DNA of 64,000 nt, taken from Streptomyces sp. R41. GTDB taxonomy: Bacteria > Actinomycetota > Actinomycetes > Streptomycetales > Streptomycetaceae. The translations under genes and the position numbers were made by a program. The notes beneath the pieces were generated by a model. It worked only from the letters and a program-made list of their open reading frames with translations. It was not told the DNA's origin and did no database searches. The DNA lies in contig NZ_CP163443.1 in the NCBI RefSeq assembly GCF_041053055.1, forward strand, positions 10,275,001 to 10,339,000, read 5' to 3'. This document shows, one piece after another, positions 58,318 to 64,000 of the stretch; within the stretch, counting starts at the first letter, position 1, and each line of letters begins with the position of its first letter.

Positions 58318-59668
58318 CGGCCGCCGATCCCGTCACGACGAGCTCCAGTACGTCGTCGGGGCGCCGGTAGACCCGCTCGGTGATCGTGGCCCGGTCGTCG
58401 ACGAACAACTCGTACAGGGAGCCGTCGACGAGGACCCGCAACCGGAGCTCGTCCCCGGGTGGCACCCGTACCTCGATCGACGGGGCCGCCTCGGCCCCCG
58501 TCCGGGGCCAGCCGCCACGGTCCAGCGTCACGGTGCCCGCCTCCGGGTCCAGGAGGACAGTCAGCTCCTGGCCGGCGGCGGACCGCAGCAGACTTACGGT
58601 GGTCCGGGCGCGAGCGGTGACATTCAGGTCGTACGCCTCCGGGAGCGCGGCCCGGCCCGGTGCGGTGACGAACGGCTCGGCGGCGCGCAGCAGTTCGAGC
58701 TCCTGGGCCGGGGCGACCCGCAGCGCCCCGTCCGGGTGTACGTCCACCACCCGGGGCGCTGTCAGGACGCCGGCCCATCCGGCGCGCACGGCCTCGCTCT
58801 GTTCCCGTGCCTCCCAGGACCAGCCCCACAGCAGGGCCCGGTCCGCCTCCTGGAGCACGGCGGGCGCGTAGAAGTCCCGGCCGTGGTCGAGGAGGCCGCC
58901 GGCCCGCGCGTCGAAACGCAACTCTCCCTCGCCGTATGGCTGCAGACGTCCCGTCAGGTAGCCCGTGGCGCACGGATCTCCGTCCCACAGTGACACCACC
59001 AGCGCCCATTCCCCGCTCGCCGTCGCGTACATCTGCGGGCACTCCCAGCCGACCGGCTTGTCGCCGAACGCCGCGGCCGCGACAGGGTCGTTGCCGTCGG
59101 CCAGGACCCGCGCGAATCGCCAGTCGGCCAAGTCGTCGCAGTCGTACAGCAGCACCGACGGCGTACCGTCGGCGTGTCCTGCCCCCACGAGCGCCCAGCG
59201 CCGGCCGCCGCTCAAGAAGACGAACGGGTCGCGGAACATCACCACGTCCGTACCGGGCGGCGGGCCGGTCACCACCGGCGTGGGCAGCGGCTTCCACTCG
59301 GTGAGCGTGGCGTCGTCGGGGTCCGCCGCCCGCGCCAGGCAGATCGTGCCGAGGCCGGTGTGGTGGCGGTCGACGCCCGTGTACACGGCGGTCGGCACAC
59401 CCCCGTCGTCGACCACGCACCCGGACCAGCAGCCCGCCTCGTCCGGGCCGCCGGGCGTCGGGGTGAGTGCGACCCGGTGGTGGTCCCAGTGGGCGAGGTC
59501 GGGGCTGGAGACGTGGCCCCAGTGGATGTTCGCGTGCAACGGTGCGTCCGGGTTGTGCTGGTAGAAGAGGTGGTGGCGGCCGCGCCAACGGAAGGGCCCG
59601 TTCGGGTCGTTGATCCAGTTGGCGGGCGGACGGACCCGGAAGCGAGGCGCATGGGGGTCGTGGTTCAA
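58280..59668 (-). CDS. Cytoplasmic GH32 beta-fructosidase
   Basis: A 462-residue GH32 enzyme without a signal peptide. It hydrolyses sucrose, kestoses or short fructans after import. The catalytic triad is visible: nucleophile Asp in NWINDPNGPF, transition-state stabiliser in MFRDPFVF, and acid/base Glu in WECPQMY. The beta-sandwich domain follows (residues from about 330, ending with VDGSLYELFVDDRATITERV). The TTG start at 59668 overlaps the upstream permease stop (TTGA) and has AGGAG 7 bases upstream, so the gene is the last of the ABC-importer operon. It overlaps the convergent LacI gene by 38 bases. Confidence 0.93.
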   Translation of the reverse strand: MNHDPHAPRFRVRPPANWINDPNGPFRWRGRHHLFYQHNPDAPLHANIHWGHVSSPDLAHWDHHRVALTPTPGGPDEAGCWSGCVVDDGGVPTAVYTGVDRHHTGLGTICLARAADPDDATLTEWKPLPTPVVTGPPPGTDVVMFRDPFVFLSGGRRWALVGAGHADGTPSVLLYDCDDLADWRFARVLADGNDPVAAAAFGDKPVGWECPQMYATASGEWALVVSLWDGDPCATGYLTGRLQPYGEGELRFDARAGGLLDHGRDFYAPAVLQEADRALLWGWSWEAREQSEAVRAGWAGVLTAPRVVDVHPDGALRVAPAQELELLRAAEPFVTAPGRAALPEAYDLNVTARARTTVSLLRSAAGQELTVLLDPEAGTVTLDRGGWPRTGAEAAPSIEVRVPPGDELRLRVLVDGSLYELFVDDRATITERVYRRPDDVLELVVTGSAAVMGWEQVPPTRG

Positions 59669-60519
59669 CGGTTGACTCCTGCGGAGGTGATGCCCTCGCG
59701 GAGAGGGCGCTGGCCGACGACGAACACCGCGACGGCGGGGATCATGGAGAGGACGACACCAGCGAGGACCACCGAGATGGAACCGGTGCCGAGGTTGCCC
59801 TGGAGGGAGACCAGGCCCAGCGGCAGTGTGTAGTTCTGGCTGGACGTCTCGAGGATCAGTGGCCGGAAGAACTCGTTCCAGTGGTAGTTGAAGGCCAGCA
59901 CACCGACGATGGCGAGGCCGGGTGCGGCAAGCGGCGCGTATACGGACCGGAAGATCCGCCAGGGCCCGGCGCCGTCGAGCATGGCCGCTTCGCCCAGGTC
60001 CTTCGGCATGCCGAGGAAGTACTGGCGCATCAGGAAGGTGCCGAACGCGGTCGGGAAGGCCGGGACGATCAGGCCGAGCAGGGTGTCCGTGAGACCCATC
60101 GACTTCAGGACCAGGAACACCGGCACGATGGTGACCTGCAGCGGCACCATCATGGTCGCCAGCACGAGCCCGAACAGCGGCTTCTTGAAACGGAATTCGA
60201 GGCGTGCGAAGGCGTATCCGGCCAGCCCCGCCGTGATCATCTGGCCCACGGCGATCAGCGCGGTCACGAGGGTGGAGTTGAGGGCGAGCAGCCATACGTC
60301 GATCTGGTCGAAGACCCCGTGGTACGCCTCGGTGGTGGGATGCGTCGGGATGATCCTCGGCGGCAGGTCGAAGGATTCGGCCGGGGTGCGCAGCGAGGTG
60401 GAAACGGTCCAGATGACCGGCCCGAGCGTCAGCAGGGCGCACACGGTCAGCCCGGCGATCCGTGCCCAGGGCGCGAGTGAGTGCCGCGTACGGCTCAAGG
60501 ACAGCGTTGCTTGGCTCAT
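59665..60519 (-). CDS. ABC sugar importer permease (MalG type)
   Basis: A 284-residue inner-membrane permease with six helices and the conserved EAA loop that docks the ATPase (LGEAAMLDGAGPWRIFRSVYAPL). It pairs with the MalF-type permease encoded 14 bases upstream to form the channel of a CUT1 carbohydrate importer. No ATP-binding subunit is encoded here. Streptomyces CUT1 importers commonly share a single ATPase (MsiK) made elsewhere. The start is ATG 60519 after GGTGAG. The stop overlaps the GH32 start. Confidence 0.93.
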   Translation of the reverse strand: MSQATLSLSRTRHSLAPWARIAGLTVCALLTLGPVIWTVSTSLRTPAESFDLPPRIIPTHPTTEAYHGVFDQIDVWLLALNSTLVTALIAVGQMITAGLAGYAFARLEFRFKKPLFGLVLATMMVPLQVTIVPVFLVLKSMGLTDTLLGLIVPAFPTAFGTFLMRQYFLGMPKDLGEAAMLDGAGPWRIFRSVYAPLAAPGLAIVGVLAFNYHWNEFFRPLILETSSQNYTLPLGLVSLQGNLGTGSISVVLAGVVLSMIPAVAVFVVGQRPLREGITSAGVNR

Positions 60520-60533
60520 GGGACTCACCCGGC

Positions 60534-61484
60534 TCACTGGTAGTGGACGAAACGCCGGCTGAGCCGGAACTGGAGGGCGGTGACCGCCATGATCAGCACG
60601 AACAGCAGCACGCCCACCGCGGACGCCTCGCCGAACCGAAGCTGCTCGAAGGCGTTCTCGTAGATGACCATCACGACGGTCCTGGTGGAGTCGCCGGGCC
60701 CGCCGTTCGTGAGGACGTACGGCTGCTCGAAGACCTGGAGCGCGTTGATGATGCCGACGACCGACGCGACCAGCAGCGTGGGCGACAGCAGGGGCAGTGT
60801 GACGGTGAGGTGTTTGCGCAGGCCGGTCGCGCCGTCCAGGGCGGCGGCCTCGTGGATTTCCTTGGGGATGTTGTTCAGGCCTCCGACGAACAGCAGGAAG
60901 GAGAAGCCGAACTGCTGCCAGACGTAGACGAGGATGACGGCGGCCATCGCCGAGTTCTCCGACGTCAACCACGGCACCGGGGCGATCCCGATGAGACCGA
61001 GCAGCCAGTTCACGACCCCGAAGTCCTGGTTGAACAGGTACTTCATCACCACTGAGATGGACGCCGCGGACAGCACCAGCGGGAAGAAGAACGCCGAGCG
61101 GAACACCGACCGCAGCCACACCGGCATTCGCCCGTTGACGGCCAGGGCCAGCACCAGGGCGATCAGCAACTGCAGTGCCACCGCGAACACCATGAACACC
61201 AGGGTGTTGCGGAAGGAGACCAGCACGGTCGAATCGCCCAGCACCTCACGGTAGTTGGCGGCCCCGGCGAAGCTCGGTGAGTCGATCACGTTCCAGTGGA
61301 AGAGGCTGAGGACGACCGAACCGGCGATCGGGACGACCGTGAAGACGACGATGCCGACGATCGTCGGCGCCAGGAACAGCGCGGCCAGCAGCCGGGTGCC
61401 GCGGTCGCGCGCGGAGGGCCGTGGCGCGACGGCGGCAGGTGCCGCGGGGCGTGGCCGTACGGCCGGGATCCGGGTGTTCGTCAT
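60534..61484 (-). CDS. ABC sugar importer permease (MalF type)
   Basis: A 316-residue permease. After a basic Pro/Ala-rich N-terminus (residues 1-30) come six membrane helices and the EAA motif IHEAAALDGATGLRKHLTVTLPLL. The PYVLTNGGPGDST block is typical of CUT1 MalF-like subunits. It is cotranscribed with the binding protein, overlapping its stop by 4 bases (ATGA), and with the MalG-type partner. It likely moves fructose oligomers into the cell. Confidence 0.94.
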   Translation of the reverse strand: MTNTRIPAVRPRPAAPAAVAPRPSARDRGTRLLAALFLAPTIVGIVVFTVVPIAGSVVLSLFHWNVIDSPSFAGAANYREVLGDSTVLVSFRNTLVFMVFAVALQLLIALVLALAVNGRMPVWLRSVFRSAFFFPLVLSAASISVVMKYLFNQDFGVVNWLLGLIGIAPVPWLTSENSAMAAVILVYVWQQFGFSFLLFVGGLNNIPKEIHEAAALDGATGLRKHLTVTLPLLSPTLLVASVVGIINALQVFEQPYVLTNGGPGDSTRTVVMVIYENAFEQLRFGEASAVGVLLFVLIMAVTALQFRLSRRFVHYQ

Positions 61485-62890
61485 ACGTCACGCTCCATGG
61501 CCTTCTCCAGGTCGTCCTGCATCCGGCGCAGCGCGGGACGCACCGTCCGCGGGGAGGCCAGGGCGGTACCGGTGTGCTTGAGAAGCACCTGCTCGACCTC
61601 GGCGACCTGTGGCGGCGCGGGGATGGGCCCGGTGTCGGGGAACTTGTCGAGGGTGTCGTAGAAGACCTGCCAGTGCGCCGGGCCGGTCTCCTGGTAGCGG
61701 GCACCGGTCAGCATCGAACGGCGCGCCGGGGTGGTCTGGTTGCCCTGGAAGAGCTGGGTCAGGGTGTCCTTGCGGGCGGCGTACTTGATGAACTGCCAGG
61801 CCTCGTCCTGCTTCTTGGACGTGCGCAGCAACGCGTAGCCGGCCGCGCCGAACTGGTGGCGCTGGGTGCGCCAACGCGGGAAGTACTGCACGTCGTAGCC
61901 GGTGGGCTTCATGCCCGCCAGATGCAGACCGCCGGCCCAGAATCCGCCCGCGGGCGTGACGCCGACCCGGCCGGTGGAGAACACGCCGACGAGGTTGCTG
62001 CCGTTGCCGCCCTCGGGGCGGGTGCACAGGTCCTCCTGGATGAGGGAGGCGAGGTAGTCGTACGCCTCCTCCACGCGAATGCCGGTGGCCTGCGGGGTGG
62101 TCCATCGGAAGCCGCCTCCGCGCCCGCGTCGCTCGGCGGCCGGGTAGAAGGTGTCCCAGAGCCAGGAGCCGCCGGGCGCCTTGGACTCGGCGAGCAGGTT
62201 GGTGCCGTTCGCGAACAGCCAGGGCACCACGCCGCCCCACAGCCGGTTGGTCCAGAAGTACGGCGTGAAGTGGGAGCCGCTGGAGCGCTTCATGTCCCGC
62301 AGCAGCGCGGTGAAGTCGTCGTGCGTCCAGTCGGCGGGCGGGAGGTCCGCGCCCGCCCGCTTCAGCACCTGCTTGTTGAGATACATGTCGGCCGCGTTGA
62401 ACTCGACCGGCAGCTGGTACAGGCTCCCCTCGTACATCATCGACTCCACCAGCGAGGGGTGGACATCGGCGAAGTACTCGCGCAGCTCGGCCGCGTCCCG
62501 CTTCACCCAGCGGTCCAGCGGCACGCCGAGGCGCTGGGCGAACAACTGGACGCCCTCGGTGGCGACGTAGACCAGGTCGGGGGCGCTGCCCGCCGCGATC
62601 TGGGTGAGGATCTTCGCGAAGAAGTCCGACCAGTCGACGGCCTGCACCGCGTTGATCCGGAGCCTGATGTCGGGATGCAGCTTCCGGAAGCCCTCGCTGA
62701 GGGTGCGGACGGCGGCCTGGTCGAAGGCGGAGCCCAGCGTGGCGACGACGAGGGAGCCGTCGTCACGGCCGGGGATGTCGGCTCCGGTGAGCCGGTCCCA
62801 GCTCGCGGCGGTGCCGGCCAGGGCGGCGGCACCCGCGCCGTAGGCGCCGTACCGCAACAGAGTGCGGCGGGGGAGGTGCGAGTCGGTCAT
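61481..62890 (-). CDS. Extracellular sugar-binding protein, Tat signal
   Basis: A 469-residue family 1 solute-binding protein. The N-terminus has a twin-arginine motif (LPRRTLLRYGAYGAGAAALAG) and no lipobox Cys at the usual place, which suggests Tat export. The mature part has the two-lobe pattern (VVATLGSAFDQAAVRTLSEG, FRKLHPDIRLRINAV, GSAPDLVYVATEG, FSTGRVGVTPAGGFWAGG). It would capture fructan-derived oligosaccharides released by the divergent secreted GH32 enzyme. ATG 62890 is only 9 bases from the operator-like site at 62899-62913. The ribosome binding site is weak. Confidence 0.92.
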   Translation of the reverse strand: MTDSHLPRRTLLRYGAYGAGAAALAGTAASWDRLTGADIPGRDDGSLVVATLGSAFDQAAVRTLSEGFRKLHPDIRLRINAVQAVDWSDFFAKILTQIAAGSAPDLVYVATEGVQLFAQRLGVPLDRWVKRDAAELREYFADVHPSLVESMMYEGSLYQLPVEFNAADMYLNKQVLKRAGADLPPADWTHDDFTALLRDMKRSSGSHFTPYFWTNRLWGGVVPWLFANGTNLLAESKAPGGSWLWDTFYPAAERRGRGGGFRWTTPQATGIRVEEAYDYLASLIQEDLCTRPEGGNGSNLVGVFSTGRVGVTPAGGFWAGGLHLAGMKPTGYDVQYFPRWRTQRHQFGAAGYALLRTSKKQDEAWQFIKYAARKDTLTQLFQGNQTTPARRSMLTGARYQETGPAHWQVFYDTLDKFPDTGPIPAPPQVAEVEQVLLKHTGTALASPRTVRPALRRMQDDLEKAMERDV

Positions 62891-62898
62891 CGGACAGG

Positions 62899-62913
62899 CC
62901 TAACTCGTGTTAG
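62899..62913 (-). promoter_or_regulatory. LacI-type operator before the ABC importer operon
   Basis: Read on the minus strand, CTAACACGAGTTAGG. CTAACAC/GAGTTAG is an even near-palindrome (6 of 7 positions) centred on CG, the LacI-family hallmark. It lies between a TTGACA (62957-62962, minus strand) and the binding-protein start. It shares 12 of 15 positions with the site at 62981. Confidence 0.65.
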
Positions 62914-62956
62914 TTCAGGGATGATGCCCCAGATGATGTGAAGCGGGTCAGGGCCC

Positions 62957-62962
62957 TGTCAA
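62957..62962 (-). promoter_or_regulatory. Consensus -35 element for the ABC importer operon
   Basis: TTGACA on the minus strand, 67-72 bases before the start codon. The corresponding -10 is poor (a CATCAT-like hexamer about 18 bases downstream), so this is only a candidate promoter. Confidence 0.4.
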
Positions 62963-62975
62963 GGGTCGCGAACGC

Positions 62976-63003
62976 TTGACCTTTAACGAGTTAGGTCTAC
63001 AGT
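62976..63003 (+). promoter_or_regulatory. Promoter of the secreted GH32 gene
   Basis: TTGACC (62976-62981), a 16-base spacer and TACAGT (62998-63003): a good vegetative-type promoter. The operator-like sequence at 62981-62995 fills the spacer, so a bound repressor would exclude RNA polymerase. Confidence 0.65.
62981..62995 (+). promoter_or_regulatory. LacI-type operator before the secreted GH32 gene
   Basis: CTTTAACGAGTTAGG shares 12 of 15 positions with the importer operator in the same orientation relative to its gene. Its right half (GAGTTAGG) is identical to that site's and its left half is degenerate. It lies between the -35 and -10 elements. Confidence 0.6.
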
Positions 63004-63058
63004 CCTGGTTCCACATGAGCCGCCGTTTCCATGACTCGCACGAGAGGAACGATGCGTG

Positions 63059-64000
63059 ATGCGTGGGTTGTCCAGGAGAGCCTTGTTCGCCGGGTCGGCC
63101 GCGGGAGCGGCAGCCGTGGCGCTGCCCGCGGCGCCGGCCGCAGCCCGGCCCAAGGGCGCGAGATCCGGCGTGAGTTACCGCGCCGAGTACCACTTCACGG
63201 TCCCCGACGCGTGGAAGAACGATCCGCAGCGACCGGTCTGGATCGAAGGCGAGTATCACTACTACTACCTGTACAACGCGGACTACTTCACCGGAGCCGT
63301 CGGCACCGCCTGGCGTCTGGCCACCAGCACCGACCTGGTTGCCTTCCGGGACCGCGGGGTCGCTGTCCCCAAGGACACGACCCCCAACGGGGACGTCTGG
63401 TCGGGCTCCGCGGTTCTCGACGCGGACAACACCGCGGGCTTCGGCGCGGGCGCAGTCGTCGTCATCGCGACGATGTCCCACGACGACGGTCCCACCTCAC
63501 AGGCGCAGTACCTGTACTACTCCACCGACGGCGGCCGCACCTTCACCAACCACGGCACCGATCCGGTCCTGCCCAACCCAGGCGTGCGCGACTTCCGTGA
63601 TCCCAAGGTGATCCGGGACGAGGAGCGCGACCGGTGGTTGATGGCGCTCGCCGAGGGCACGAAGATCGGCTTCTACCACTCCGAGGACCTCAAGAAGTGG
63701 ACGTACGCGGGCGGCTTCGTCAAGGAGGGGATCGGGACGCTGGAGTGCCCCGACCTGTTCCGCATCACGGCGGCGGACGGTACGGCGACGTGGGTCCTGG
63801 GCGTGAGCGCGAACGGCAAGGGCTCGGGGCTGCCGAACACATACGCGTACTGGACGGGCTCCTTCGACGGAAACGCCTTCACCGCCGACGCCGCCGACCC
63901 GCAGTGGCTCGACCACGGCTTCGACTGGTACGGAGCCGTCACCTTCGAGAAGCGGCACGCCGACGGCTCCGTCGACCCGCGCATCCGGTACGCCATGGGC
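63059..64000 (+). CDS. Tat-exported GH32 levanase/inulinase-type enzyme (runs off right edge)
   Basis: At least 314 codons, open to the window edge. The N-terminus MRGLSRRALFAGSAAGAAAV followed by ALPAAPAAA is a twin-arginine signal. The GH32 five-bladed propeller follows: nucleophile region DAWKNDPQRPVW (Asp in NDP), VWSGSAVLD, RDP in GVRDFRDPKVIRDE, and acid/base Glu in LECPDLFRI. The sequence around the nucleophile (NDPQRP) differs from the NDPNG of sucrose-cleaving members and fits extracellular polymer-degrading enzymes. The start is ATG 63059. ATG 63052 is in another frame. It is divergent from the importer operon. It should cleave external levan or inulin and feed the importer. Confidence 0.9.
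   Translation, partial: MRGLSRRALFAGSAAGAAAVALPAAPAAARPKGARSGVSYRAEYHFTVPDAWKNDPQRPVWIEGEYHYYYLYNADYFTGAVGTAWRLATSTDLVAFRDRGVAVPKDTTPNGDVWSGSAVLDADNTAGFGAGAVVVIATMSHDDGPTSQAQYLYYSTDGGRTFTNHGTDPVLPNPGVRDFRDPKVIRDEERDRWLMALAEGTKIGFYHSEDLKKWTYAGGFVKEGIGTLECPDLFRITAADGTATWVLGVSANGKGSGLPNTYAYWTGSFDGNAFTADAADPQWLDHGFDWYGAVTFEKRHADGSVDPRIRYAMG

Overview
This is a high-GC (roughly 70%) actinomycete chromosome window. The gene families, GTG and TTG starts, purine-rich Shine-Dalgarno sites, near-absence of TTA leucine codons, C-minus ribosomal protein paralogues, many SpoIIE-type phosphatases and pervasive decayed remnants all point to Streptomyces, probably an accessory or arm-proximal region rather than the core. 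I see no tRNA, rRNA, CRISPR array or intact mobile element.

Layout. 1-7.6 kb: the start of a secreted protein (minus strand, leaving the window), an EF-G paralogue, two unrecognised genes, and a glycerol facilitator plus glycerol kinase pair. 7.6-12.4 kb: a SpoIIE phosphatase, a broken polyketide-synthase thioesterase, a DUF2071 protein and a secreted GH5 glycanase preceded by two perfect LacI-type operators. 12.4-15.2 kb: a metal-homeostasis set (ArsP_1/DUF318 permease, TIGR03943 protein, cysteine-free ribosomal proteins L33, L31 and L36). 15.3-29 kb: DUF817 protein, carboxylesterase, HPP protein, aldo/keto reductase, two SpoIIE phosphatases, an NmrA-like gene divergent from a LysR regulator, and remnants of a serine resolvase, a crotonase and an IS701-like transposase. 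29-36 kb: two more SpoIIE phosphatases, a coiled-coil protein, an SDR and two small proteins.

36.6-51.6 kb is the centrepiece: a complete [NiFe] hydrogenase locus of the high-affinity actinobacterial type (group 5/1h). It runs hoxX-like, small subunit, large subunit, NifU-like protein, DUF5947-like, DUF6084-like, a 475-residue unknown, maturation peptidase, a 34-residue membrane peptide, then hypA-B-F-C-D-E. Most starts overlap the previous stop, so translation is probably coupled. The hoxX-like gene makes the CO ligand in known homologues, the Hyp proteins make and insert the Fe(CN)2CO and nickel, and the peptidase trims the large subunit. The four proteins between the large subunit and the peptidase have no assigned role and are the best candidates for an undescribed assembly or electron-transfer module. 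The hoxX-like gene holds the only in-frame TTA codon I found in an intact gene, which would place maturation under bldA control.

51.7-57.2 kb: a transposase remnant, a histidine kinase/LuxR regulator pair, a small zinc-finger protein, a lipoprotein, a DUF899/BNR pseudogene cluster and a small hypothetical gene. 57.2-64 kb: a fructan-utilisation locus with a LacI regulator, a leaderless GH32 enzyme, a complete ABC importer (two permeases and a Tat-signal binding protein) and, divergently, a Tat-exported GH32 enzyme leaving the window. Related operator-like sites lie in front of both divergent transcripts.
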